Assembly (NCBI GenBank): GCA_024516155.1
Contig: JAJJXM010000012.1
Span: 744,001-808,000 of the forward strand
DNA: 64,000 bases
Direction of reading: 5' to 3'
From: Pyronema omphalodes
Taxonomy: Eukaryota > Ascomycota > Pezizomycetes > Pezizales > Pyronemataceae
Part shown: positions 24,686 to 35,548 of the stretch, piece after piece
How the letters are laid out: every line of letters starts with the position of its first letter
How positions within the stretch are numbered: position 1 is the stretch's first letter
Position numbers and translations under genes: made by a program
The notes under the pieces: model-generated
What the model was told of the DNA's origin: nothing
Database searches by the model: none
What the model saw: only the letters and a program-made list of their open reading frames with translations

Positions 24686-25864
24686 ATGCCACCCAACCCC
24701 TTCTCCCAATCCCTAGCACCCACAAACGCACACACCCGCTTCACGGCCATCGCCTCCGCCCAGCAAACCCTCTACCACCGACCCCCAGCTCCAATCCCTA
24801 TCCAGCGTACCGAGCGGGATATATTGATTTCCCATCACCAGTTTCTTCGTGACGATTCTGTGGCTTGCGATACCGATACCCAAGACACCCGCAAAGCCAG
24901 CGAAGCCAGCACAAGCACCCACGAAAACAACAACACCCGCAAAGCCAACAACAGCACAAGCACCACAAGCACCTACGAAACCACCCTCACAAGCACCTAC
25001 GACTCGACGCTCTACAAAGAATACGTGCTCATTTCTCTCTCGCACTACAAATCCGGAAAAGTAGCAATGAGATGGAGGATCGAAACTGAGGTCAAAACAG
25101 GAAAAGGATCAGAAATCTGTGCTGAGCTGGAATGTTCCCGGAAACAGGAGGTCGAACGTGAGGTGCTGTTTTGTTATCGGGAGTTTGGCGAAGAGAAGGA
25201 GGCGTTGGTTAAGGTTAGGCTTTGTCGACGGTGTGAGGGGAGGTTGAGGAAAGCTAGGGGGGAGAAGCGGGAGAAGCGGGAGAGGGGGGAGAAGCGGGAG
25301 AAGCGGGAGAGGAGCAGGTCAAGATCGTCTAAGCACAGAAGGGAACGCAGCAAAAGTCAAGAAAACAGAAAAAAGTATCACGGAGAAGAAAAAGATGATC
25401 TCCAAGATAAACACAGAAGAAGAAGAAGAAGTCGGGAGCGAAGGAGGGGGACAAGTAGATCCAGGAGCAGATCACCAAGGAGACGAAGGGAAAGAAGTAC
25501 CAGCCGACGAAGGGAAACAAGTACCAGCCGACGAAGGGAAAGAAGTACCAGCCAACGAAGGAAGCGGGATGATGAATCCAGAAGAAAAGACACCGATAGG
25601 ATAAAAGAAAACAACCCAACAGAGGATTACGAAATATGGGAAGATAAAGATAAAGATAAAGATAAAGATAACGAGATGCTGGGTCGGAGTCGGGGTGATA
25701 AACAAGGTTATGAACAAGGTGATGAACGAGGGGATAGGGATAAAAGATCTAACCACGCAACGCGGGACCTGAGTGAAAGTATTAGGAGTGCATCCAACGA
25801 GGGATCGGACTCGCAGTCTAGAACGGTGACTCGACGAAAACTTCGTGAAAGAGCTTGGGTTTAG
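24686..25864 (+). CDS. FRA10AC1-like protein with RS-rich tail
   Basis: Homologue of the FRA10AC1 family, nuclear proteins found with late spliceosomal complexes. The ATG at 24686 gives 392 residues with no intron. The frame stays open upstream to 24215, but only through poly-C encoded prolines, so that extension is unlikely to be translated. The family domain spans about residues 28-200: RTERDILISHHQFLRDD, then YKEYVLISLSHYKSGKVAMRW, RIETEVKTGKGSEICAELEC and REFGEEKEALVKVRLCRRCE. It includes the Cys pattern C-x(2)-C at the end. Residues about 190-320 are highly basic and rich in Arg-Ser and Arg-Glu, like SR splicing proteins, with three 24-base coding repeats (RRRERSTS type, 25477-25560) and a (DK)n run (25644-25670). 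A nuclear pre-mRNA splicing role is inferred from the family and RS composition. Confidence 0.85.
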   Translation: MPPNPFSQSLAPTNAHTRFTAIASAQQTLYHRPPAPIPIQRTERDILISHHQFLRDDSVACDTDTQDTRKASEASTSTHENNNTRKANNSTSTTSTYETTLTSTYDSTLYKEYVLISLSHYKSGKVAMRWRIETEVKTGKGSEICAELECSRKQEVEREVLFCYREFGEEKEALVKVRLCRRCEGRLRKARGEKREKRERGEKREKRERSRSRSSKHRRERSKSQENRKKYHGEEKDDLQDKHRRRRRSRERRRGTSRSRSRSPRRRRERSTSRRRETSTSRRRERSTSQRRKRDDESRRKDTDRIKENNPTEDYEIWEDKDKDKDKDNEMLGRSRGDKQGYEQGDERGDRDKRSNHATRDLSESIRSASNEGSDSQSRTVTRRKLRERAWV

Positions 25865-27065
25865 GTATATTTTGAGGCTGATGTCTGGTATCTGATATGA
25901 TTGGTGGGTTGGCTAAGGGTGGGGGGCGGGGCGGGGGGGGGGGGGGGGGGGACGGGGTGAAGTGGGATGGCATAGCATAGCATAAATATCAAAGTTGTAA
26001 ATTTCTAAATTTCTGGAGTTCTGAGGTCCTGGTTCTTTATACCTGTCAATACAAATATCTCATAAATATCCATTGCGCAGTTTATTTATTTGTTTATTTA
26101 TTTCTTCATTCATTCATTCTTTCTTCATTCATTCTTTCAAAAAATCAAAATCATAATTACAATATGAATTACCCTGAAAACCCCCCATCAGAAAAACCTT
26201 CCCTCATATCTCATCCCTCATCCCTCATAGCAATATGTATAAGAAAAAGAAAATGATGTGAGAAAATCCACAGTTATATACCAAGTTCCAAACATAATAA
26301 TAACAATGATATAATAACATAACATCACATGATAATAACGTAACATGATAATAACGTAATTTTGGTAAACCATAAGAAAATCATGTGTGTATTGAAAATA
26401 AGTAAACAAGTAAACAAGTAAACACCTCACATTTCCTTTCCTTCAACAAAAACTAATCTTTCCCCACAGACCACAGGCCATGCTGCTATCATAATATCAT
26501 AATATCATAATATCATAATATCATACTATATCCCACTATATTATCTATCAAATCCTATCACATCATCCCATACCATTCAGTACACAATTCAATCAATCAA
26601 TCAGTCAGTCAATCAGTCAATCAATCAATCAGGTAAGTAAAATAAAATTAAGCCCCCTAAACCATTCCACGTAAAAAAAACAAGATAACAAACAAGACAA
26701 GAAAAATCCTTTTTCCAATGTGATATAGCATAACAAATAGTAAACTCCAACAATAACTCCGCCGCTCCCTAATCCTCCGGCTCCCTGGCTCCACAACCAC
26801 CCACCCCACCAACCCCCACCCCAACAAGTATCTATTACCATTCCCTACCCCCGCGTTTCCGTTTACTCCCAAAACTAGAACAATATTTCATATCCCATTG
26901 ATGACGAACATCAGCCTTCTAAGCTAAAGCTACGTTAATATTTTCTTCCCTGATAGCTACCTCGACTGCTTTCATATCCTCCTCTTTCGGGGTAATGCCT
27001 CCGACTGCAGTGTCACCCCCCTCCATCTCATCAAGCCCCTCCATGTCCATCAGATCGGCAGCATC
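25865..27065. other. convergent intergenic region
   Basis: About 1.2 kb between two convergent genes. It contains a 19-base G run (25933-25951), TTTATTTATT and TTCATTCATT microsatellites (26080-26140), an ATAATATC array (26488-26524) and AATC/AGTC repeats (26588-26632). The last 147 bases (26919-27065) read as an open continuation of rxt3 on the minus strand after its stop; see the separate entry. Confidence 0.6.
26919..27065 (-). other. open in-frame extension after rxt3 stop
   Basis: After the rxt3 TAG (27066-27068) the same frame stays open for 48 codons until a second TAG at 26919-26921. The encoded segment is acidic and protein-like, starting DAADLMDMEGLDEMEGGDTA and ending ENINVALA. 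Possible readings are a recent nonsense mutation, stop-codon readthrough, or a 117-bp 3n intron starting GTTAGG after the EREW codons and ending at this CTTAG. Nothing here decides between them. Confidence 0.4.
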
Positions 27066-30000
27066 CTAAGCTCCAACACCCTGAACAACGCCCTCCTTTT
27101 GTCCCTCCGCCCAACGTCTCTTAGCCCAGCCCTTATCACCCATTCCACCTCTACTAGGCGGTAGCTCGCCCCATCTCCTAACCCACTCACGCTCATTCAA
27201 CCGTCTCTTCTTTCCCTCACCACCTCTAGACTCTGCCTCTCCAGCCTCAACCCAGTGCATTTCCCAGATAGAATAAGACATTCCATCATGAATTGCGTTC
27301 CAGCTTCTAGATTTAAAAGCATTCCTAACGGTTCCAGTGTAACGCTCGAGACGCGGGAGAATGAGTAGATCGACGAGAAGGTCCTTTCCGGGGGGAATAG
27401 TGGGGAGCTCCTCCTTTGCTTTACCACCTTTCTTTCCGGTGGTTCCAGCGGTCGCGGCCGAAACTGGAGAAGCGGATAGGACTCCCTTCTTGATAACCTT
27501 TCTTTCTGTGCTCTTGACAAACTCTTCAGGGGACTCGACCTCCTCGGGAAGCCACGCAGGAAGCTTTCCAGTATGCATCAAAACGCCCAAGGTGTCAGAG
27601 TCGTCGGTGTAAACTTCAGTACCCCAGACACAGCGACGTCTTGCCACCTCTTTACGGTGTGCATCCGACAAGAAGCGTTTCGGGATACGAACTTGAAAGA
27701 TTGAATTCTCGCGTCCTTCAAAACGAGGAAGAAGAGGTTGGGTTACTGACATTCCTTCCTTCGGTGTCGGAGTTGGCAAGTAAACACAGGATCCAAGGTA
27801 ATTTCTCGGTTTAGATTCTAATGAGGCCAGGACCTTGGAGCTATCAATTAAAAGAGCAGCAACCTTTGCCATCTGATTATTAGCTGCAGGAGGATGAATG
27901 TGGTGTATATGGGCATGAGTATGGTGGTGATGGTGACCATGTAACGGCGACTTTGCTCTCGTTCCACCAATCTTAGGGGTATCGAGGAGTCCTTCTTCAT
28001 GGTGATGATGATAGTGTGGTAAATGGTGCCCATGCTGGTGATGATGGTGATGACGTTTCTTCTTCTCACTCTTAGTGGAGACTTCGTCATCCTCCAAATT
28101 TCTCTTTCCAAGCACTGCCTTATCAGTAGGGTTGGGAAGGTGATCACCCCAGGGGTTAATTCCACTCAAGCCAACGTTTCTACGAGGTGGACTGTGGTAG
28201 TTGACCACAGCAGAGTCGGTAAGACGCATAATTCCATCCTTGTCTCTAACAATTCCGTCACGGTCTTTACCTGCTTTTGCGTCTGAGAGGAGACCAGATA
28301 ATGGACGGTTAAGACCACGCTGCTTAAGCGCATCTTCGGCTCTGAGAGGCTCATTGTCGCGGCCAGTAAGGGAAACCTCACGAGAGGGAGGCCTGAACCT
28401 TTGTGGGCGGTTGTCCCGGTCGCGGGCATCTTCTCCAACTGCAGGGAGAGATGGACTGTTGCTGAATGGAGATGGGGGCATCGAGACTGCATAACCAGAG
28501 AATGGTTGTTGTTGTCCGTACTCTCTGTGAGCTGCAGGTGGTGGAACCGGGTGCGTGGCAGGACCGAATCCTAGGGGCTGAGGCATTGACATGGCTGAGC
28601 TAGTCGCTGGGGGACCAGATGATTGCGGTGGTATATTATTTTGACCCGCGGGGTAACGATGGGTCATGGTCATACCATAAGGATGATGTGAGCTAGAAGT
28701 CGGTGGACCCTGCATCTCCATTCTCTCCCTTCCAAACCCATGAGGACCAAATCGTTCCCGGTCCCGTTGATCCCGCTCAGCAAAGCGTTCTCTTTCCCTA
28801 ACTCGTTCTCTTTCCCGTTCCCGTTCCCGCTCTCTCTGATCTCTTTCCTGTTGTTGTTGTTGCTCCCTCTCCCTTGCCTCCCGTTCCTTTTCCCGTGCCT
28901 CTCGTTGCTGCATTCGTTCCCGTTCTCGCTCTTCTTGCGCACGCCGTTCCCGCTCCATAGCCTCACGCTGCTTTTCACGCTCTTTTTCATACTCTCGCTG
29001 CGCTTGTTCACGACGTTCCCTCTCTCTCGCTTCCCGCTCGCGCTCACGGTGTTCATGCATCTGCCTTTCCTTTTCGCGCTGCTGCCTCATTTCTTGCTCA
29101 CGCTCATAGTACATCTCTCGTTGCCTATCTCTCTCCCTAGCATCCATACTATTCATCATATCCCTATCTGACAAGCTTCCGGAACGCATATGTCTCGGTA
29201 GATCGTCTCTAACAGGCGGGAGGTTGTGAGGTTGACTTTGAGGTCTAGGTGGTGGAGGAATTGGTGGAGGAACAGAACTCCGCTGTCCAAACGGCGGCAT
29301 ATAATGCGGTTCTCTATCTAAGCTCTGGTGGGGTTGATGATGAGGACGGTAGGCTTCTGGGGGTGTCACGCGATCATGCTTTGGCCCAGCAATTCCTGGA
29401 AGCGACGTTGTTGTACTGGCAGGACTTGTAGACTCTCTACTGCGATCAAGCGATGCAAACTCTGGTGTAAACGGCGCTTTCAATGGAGACATTTCGGGCC
29501 TACCAGCTGATGGAGCTGGGGGAGGTAGAGGTCCACCACCATCAATTATCGAAGAAATCGACATTGATGGACGGTTTGGCAATGGTAGTTCCCTATTTGC
29601 CTGACCGAAGCCAGAGGGAGGTGGAGGCCCTCCATGCTGATGAGGATGTAGAGGTGGTGGAGGCGGTCTCAGCCCTTGACCGGACGCATTCGATAACGAG
29701 GTACGATGGGGGGAACTCGGAGGGGGCATTCCGCGAATATGTGGTGGCGGTTGCGAAGGCGCATGATGATGCGACGAGTGCGACGACGGCTGTGGAGGTG
29801 GCGGCGGTTGATGATGAGGGTGCATCATTGCGGGATCCTGTGGTGGGGGACCTGCGTCATTTCGTTAGTTTAATCCCGTAAGGCCCCAAAATTTAAAGGT
29901 TTAGCGTCGTTGGTCAGAGCGACCAGTGCGCCAGTAATCTACGGCGGAGCCCCGGCAACAAAGACGAGCAAAGCGATGGCTTGAACCCGTTTCGCACCAA

Positions 30001-31207
30001 CACAATCCACGACCCCGCAATTCCAAATCAATACATGTAGAAAAGAGTGCAAAGCGTAGCAAGCGTAGCGAAACCTAATACATTGTTTGTATCGTAGTAA
30101 ACCGGAAACGTACCTCTCGCGATATGTGGCGAATTATGATAAGAAGGCGTTCTTCTATGTCCATGATTTTCCGGGGTACTCGTTCTGTGAGGTGGTAGAA
30201 ACACTGGGGAGCCACGATTCGACGAAGGATTGATAGCGGCGCCATTCGGAGGTATCGAGTCTGTTTGTTAGAACCCATGTTAGCAAAACTCGACTCCAAG
30301 AACCCAGCGAACAAAGATTCAACAGCACGTGGCAAATCTTATCCGAGTCCACCCCAATGACCCAGAAAAACAAGATGAAGAAGAAAAAAAAAAGTAACCA
30401 ACCATGTCTCTGCTGACCCATTCCCATTGGCGGTTGCGACTGCGGAGGTCCAACCCTGTAGCCACCATTAATTCTCTCCATCTCTGGCGACCTAGTTTCC
30501 TGCTGTTGACTGTAGTGTTGGTTGTGCTGCTGAAGTTGTTGTTGTGGGTGTGGAGAATGTTGAAGATGATGCGGTTGGGGGCCGTTATGAAGCGTCTGAT
30601 TCGGATGCGAGGGATGCGTCGGGTTCGGAGGAGGGGGGGGAGGAGGAGGATGCGATTGCTGATGTCCATACGGAGGGAAACCGTCGGTCGAAGGGGTTCT
30701 TCCACCGTTCATTTTCACACGTTTACTTTGTGAGTAAGTACGTTCTCTCTCTCTTTCGCGTTCTCTATCTCTTTCCCTTTCTCTCTCTCTTTCGCGTTCT
30801 CTATCCCTTTCTCGGTCGCGTTCCCTTTCTCTTTCTCGGTCGCGTTCCCGTTCCCGTTCTCTTTCTCTTTCGCGTTCTCGCTCGGCTTCTCGCTGTCGAT
30901 CTACTCCCAAGCCTCTATCAAGACCTCCTCGATCTCCTCGGTCCAAGTCGGGATGTGTAGGCGTGGGAAGATGATGAGTTGCTTGTTGAGGGAGAGCCAA
31001 CTGATGTGGTGGGGGGTAATTTGTTGAATGATGAATACTCGGTAGACTTTGCGAATGGTGATGAGTAGGATGTTGTGGTTGTTGCTGTGGTTGTTGCTGT
31101 TGTGGAGGTGGAAGCGGTTGACCGTGAGAAAGAGAATGAGCGTGGTGGGAAACACGCGGTTGAGCCGAGTATAAAGGATGACGAAGGTGAGTAGGAGGAT
31201 GATCCAT
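27066..31207 (-). CDS. Rxt3-domain protein, Rpd3L histone deacetylase subunit
   Basis: Homologue of Rxt3, a subunit of the large Rpd3 histone deacetylase complex, acting in the nucleus in transcriptional repression. Exons on the minus strand: 31207-30403, 30260-30114, 29851-27066; 1245 residues, much longer than yeast Rxt3. The Rxt3 domain spans about 1000-1185: PRNYLGSCVYLPTPTPKEG, IFQVRIPKRFLSDAHRKEV, CVWGTEVYTDDSDTLGVLMH and LLVDLLILPRLERYTGT. The rest is low-complexity: His/Gln/Pro-rich at 1-90, an almost pure Arg-Glu/Arg-Asp run at about 105-156, Pro- and Gln-rich segments at 180-330, a second Arg/Glu-rich region near 550-690 and His runs near 900-965. Introns are 142 and 262 bp. The C terminus is in doubt because the frame continues coherently beyond the TAG. 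Confidence 0.9.
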
Positions 31208-31802
31208 GACTTTTTGGATGGTGTATGGGGTATGGCGTAAGTTTATGGTTAGTGTGTTTCCCCTCCGTTACTTCGTTACTGCGTTAGGGTGTTTTTTGGT
31301 TCCCTGTGTAGTCAAGTAGTAGCAGTAGCAGCAGTAGTAGTGGTAGTAGTGGTAGTAGTATGGTGGTAGGTATGGTGCCGTATCGCTGTAGTGTATGGAT
31401 CGATTATGTTTGGAACTTTTTTTGGCTTTTTGGTGTGGGTTGGTGGTCTCGGGTGGGGAATGTGGCGTATGTATGGTATAGTATTATTATTTCCGTCCTT
31501 CTGTTTACTCGTTCGTAACTTGTAACCTGTCGACAACCGTTTTTTTTTTCGCTGGGGCGGGCGCTCGTGTGTGTATGTTTTTTTTCTGCTCCTGCTTCGT
31601 CCGTCCTCGTAGATGCCTCCGATTTCCTCTGTGTTGCGGTGTTGTGCGGCGGAAAAGAAAGAATGGAAGGGCGGAGTGTGTGGACTGGATGGATGGGGGG
31701 GAGGGATGCGGTAGAACGCACAGACAGCAGCAGTTAACAAGCGGCCGGGCAAGTCGAACCAATAAGCTGGTTAATGCGGATGGTACAGGCCCGCAGGGAA
31801 GT

Positions 31803-32000
31803 CAGTTGGTCGACGGTTGTTGCTTGGGTGGGAGACACACACACACACAGAGAAAGGGAAAGTCAGTTGGTTCGACGGTTGCGTGGTGGGGAGACACAGA
31901 GAGAAGGGAAAGACAGACAGACAGACAGACAGACAGTTGGTCGAAGGCGGCGGTTGCTTGGGTGGGAGGCACAAAGATTGAAGGGAAGGGCAACTCGTCT
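31803..32000. repeat. three diverged tandem copies with AC and GACA runs
   Basis: The sequence CAGTTGGTCGACGGTTG followed by GGTGGGAGACAC and GAAGGGAAAG recurs three times at spacing of about 60-75 bases. Copy 1 contains an AC run and copy 2 a (GACA)6 run. Confidence 0.65.
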
Positions 32001-32019
32001 TGCGTGGTGGTGGGGGGAT

Positions 32020-32039
32020 GGGGGGGGGGGGGGGGGGGG
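32020..32039 (+). repeat. run of 20 G
   Basis: Uninterrupted G homopolymer inside a G-rich tract (32006-32060). Confidence 0.9.
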
Positions 32040-32397
32040 AGGAGGGATGGATGGAGGAGGAGAACGAACGAACGAACGGAGAGGATGGGTGAGTGGGTAG
32101 GTAAGTGGGTGTCTTGTTATTGTTTTGGGTGTAGAGTACAAATACACACGAGTGCAGACGGTAAGTTATGATGTATGATGTATGATGTATGCTATAAAGT
32201 GAGGTAGCGATGATGCTGGTGATGACGGGCAGCAATGGAGATTAATTTGAGGGGCGCTGGAATCAAATCACTGATTGATTGCTGCTGCTGCTGCTGCTGC
32301 TGCGGCTGCTGCTTGGCTTGCTACTCGTCTCTGCTAGATAACATCGAGGAGAGACACTTGATTACTTTTCTGCAATTTGCAGGGAATGCGGAATCTA

Positions 32398-32500
32398 GAC
32401 AGATAAGTAGACGGATGCGTGATCGGATTGAGAAATCCAGACAGATAGACGGATGCGTGGGTGGATTGAGAGGACCAGACAGATGGACGGATGCGTGGGA
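32398..32500. repeat. 39-bp tandem repeat, three copies
   Basis: Units of the form AGACAGAT-x-GACGGATGCGTG-x-GGATTGAGA start near 32398, 32439 and 32477, with minor differences. Confidence 0.7.
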
Positions 32501-33212
32501 GAAGATTTGGAGCAAGCGAAACACCAGCGAAACACGAGGAGAGGAGTCTGTATGCGTGTGGTGGAGATGATGAATTAAAGAGAGTGAGGAGGAGGCGGAA
32601 GATGAGAACGAGCGTGAGGTGGGTAGGAGGGGGAGGAGAGCAGCAGGAGGAGGAGGAGGAGAGCAGCAGCAGCAGGAGAGCAACAGCAGCCGAACGACGA
32701 AGACAGCAACAGCAGCAGCCAAACGACGAAGACAGCATCAGAAGCAGGCCACTGTTGCTTTCTTTTCCGTCTCATATGTAAGTACCGTAGGTCCGTAGGT
32801 GGCTGCCTACATCTGCTTCTGCCTGTGCCTGTGCTTCTACTTCCACCTTTGCCTCTACATCTACCTCTATATTACCCACCGATAATTTTTTTATTTTTTT
32901 CCCCACAAAAAAAACGCAGCGGCGGCGGTAGATATATGTAATCATAATCATACCCCAGACACAGACACAGACACAGCCAGATCCAACGCTCGCATAAATC
33001 CGTAGTCTGTCTGTGTATGTCTGTGTCTGTCTTTATCTCGTCGCTGCTAACGATGCTGATGATGATGATGATGATGGTGATTGTCAGGCACATGTCCATG
33101 TCCATGTCCTCGCCTCGACCAGTCCTCGCCTCCTCACCTCGCCTTCGAGTCCCCCGAGTCCTTCGAGTCTATCGTCTCCTTGCCACCCCAAATTCAAGTA
33201 ACACAGTACATA

Positions 33213-33322
33213 ACACAGTTCTACCGTCACACAGTAACACAGTTCTACTGTCGCACAGTTCTACCGTCGCACAGTTCTACCGTCGCACAGTTCTACCGTC
33301 ACACAGTTCTACCGTCACACAG
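33213..33322. repeat. 16-bp minisatellite CACAGTTCTACCGTCG
   Basis: Four units at exact 16-base spacing (33241-33305), flanked by variant units and by simpler CACAGTAA repeats to 33365. Confidence 0.85.
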
Positions 33323-34104
33323 TAAAGCAACACAGCACCACAGTAAAGTAACACAGTAACACAAATCCAAGCACCACAGCACCACAATCTACAGTTCTAC
33401 CGTCGCGACTCAAAAACCACGCTAATTTCGCTACTCATGCTATGCTAAACTTTTAAGTTCTCCACAAGCTACCAGTTACAACATCCATAAAAAATATTTT
33501 TAGTGCGGGAGGTTTGTAGAATGTCGAATGTTATAGTGCTCGCCGCTTCGTTGTTAGTGTTAGTGTTAGTGTGGATTGATAGCCTAAGGATGGAGTGATG
33601 TGGTGGGATATGGTGAGACTGTGGGATATGGTGGAGTGATGGAGTGATAGACAGCTGTACATAGCTAAGAGCTTGGAGTTATGGTGGGATATGGTGGGAT
33701 ATGGTGAGACTGTGGGATAGCTTGGAGTGATGGAGTGATAAACAGCCATAGCTTAATTGATAGACATCCTTCCCTCTTCCCCCTCCCCTTCCCCCCTCCC
33801 CCCTTCCCTCTTCCCTCTTCCCGGCTGTTCCAGGCTGGCTGATCATGATCAAGGGGATCAAAGACACTGCGGCTTAGAGAAAGTCTTGCTTCCTGAGTCT
33901 TGACTTGCCCTGGCTTGACCTGACGATCATAGCAATAGCGATTGCACCAGTAATAGTGCCGGTACCCCACTATCACGCTATAAAGCTATGTATATCATAC
34001 TATCCCACTGTCACGCTACAGTCACGACTGTATCAAGCTATCACGATATAAAGCTATCACACTATCGCTGATTCGCTGTGGTTGACATAGACATAGACAT
34101 CGAC

Positions 34105-34183
34105 ATTACTATCATTACTATCATTACTATCATTACTATCATTACTATCATTACTATCATTACTATCATTACTATCATTACTA
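34105..34183. repeat. ATTACTATC 9-bp tandem array
   Basis: Almost nine perfect copies of ATTACTATC, preceded by ACATAG/ACATCG hexamers. Confidence 0.95.
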
Positions 34184-34709
34184 CAGTCCACCCACGAAAT
34201 AGGGCTGTGATATGATGATATGATGATGTACGCAGAGTCTATGGTAACTATAGGAGAGTGGTTTTCATGGTCATTATTATCGTCGCTATGTAGCATTGCT
34301 GAGTGTAGCATCACTACCATCACTACCATCACTACCATAATCATCACTATATCCACCCAGCACCCAGCACCCAGCACCCAGCACCCAGCCAGCACCCAAC
34401 CCCACCAATCCAACACGCCAACACGATGCCAAAGAGCGCCTGCTAAGCCATGCTCTGCTGACTACTTCTAGAGGTAGACATTACCTTATCCGCTTAGCGC
34501 ACATTTCCTCGTCATGTTCGATGGTATCTTTACTCGTTATCTTAAGATCTCCATCTCCATCTTTAAATTCTGTCTCTCTGTCTCGCTTTGTCCTCCTACG
34601 TGTGACTATGGGCACTTTCACATGCGGTGATAGTGGGATTATTGGTCGGGTGCGGTTTTTGGTTATAGATATAGATATATATGTATGTAGATACTGTAGT
34701 GGATACTGG

Positions 34710-34715
34710 ATAGAG

Positions 34716-34754
<39 letters not shown>

Positions 34755-34925
34755 AGAATACAGGATAGAGCTACGGATTATAGAATACAGGATAGAGCTA
34801 CGGATTATGAATTATAGATTATAGAATACAGGTACGGATTATGGATTATGAATTATAGCTACGGATTATAGATTATAGAATACAGGATAGAGCTACGGAT
34901 TATAGGATACAGGTACGGATTATAG
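34710..34925. repeat. GGATTATGGATTATAGAATACAG-type repeats
   Basis: GGATTAT heptamers alternate with TATAGAATACAGGATAGAG and GCTACGGATTATAG blocks. They pass directly into the 8-bp array at 34925. Confidence 0.75.
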
Positions 34926-35139
34926 AATAACAGAATAACAGAATAACAGAATAACAGAATAACAGAATAACAGAATAACAGAATAACAGAATAACAGAAT
35001 AACAGAATAACAGAATAACAGAATAACTGAATACAGAATAACAGAATAACAGAATAACAGAATAACAGAATAACAGAATAACAGAATAACAGAATACTGA
35101 ATACTGAATACTGAATACTGAATATTGAATACTGAATAC
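34925..35139. repeat. GAATAACA 8-bp array passing into GAATACT 7-bp array
   Basis: About 20 copies of GAATAACA (34925-35091, one short interruption near 35027-35035) followed without a gap by about seven copies of GAATACT (35092-35139). Confidence 0.92.
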
Positions 35140-35360
35140 AGGACAGAGCTACGGATTATGGCTACGGATTATGGCTACGGATTATGGGTATGGTCTGGAA
35201 ACTAGGGATTATGACTATAACTTTAGATATTATAACCATAACCATAAATTGTAATCCAGAAAGGATAACTCCAGAAAGGATAACTATAATCTTGAAACCA
35301 TAACTCTAGAAATCACAGACCATAATCAGAAATTATAACTGGGATCTAGAAGTAATAATA

Positions 35361-35548
35361 AGAAATTATAAATAGAGATTATAAATAGAGATTATAAATA
35401 GAGATTGTAAATAGAGATTATAAATAGAGATTATAAATAGAGATTGTAAATAGAGATTATAAACAGAAGTTATAAACAGAAATTATAAATAGAGATTATA
35501 AACAGAAATTATAAACAGAAATTATAAACAGAAATTATAAACAGAAAT
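35361..35548. repeat. ATTATAAATAGAG 13-bp array
   Basis: About 14 copies of a 13-base unit. Units drift from ATTATAAATAGAG to ATTGTAAATAGAG and ATTATAAACAGAA toward the right end. Confidence 0.9.

Noticed and set aside
31569..32171. 200-codon open frame on the + strand upstream of rxt3
   Set aside because: Composed of GACA, poly-G and GGA repeats, with overlapping frames on both strands; no protein features.
34105..35139. CRISPR-like regular repeats
   Set aside because: Units are directly contiguous with no spacers; these are microsatellites in a eukaryotic genome.
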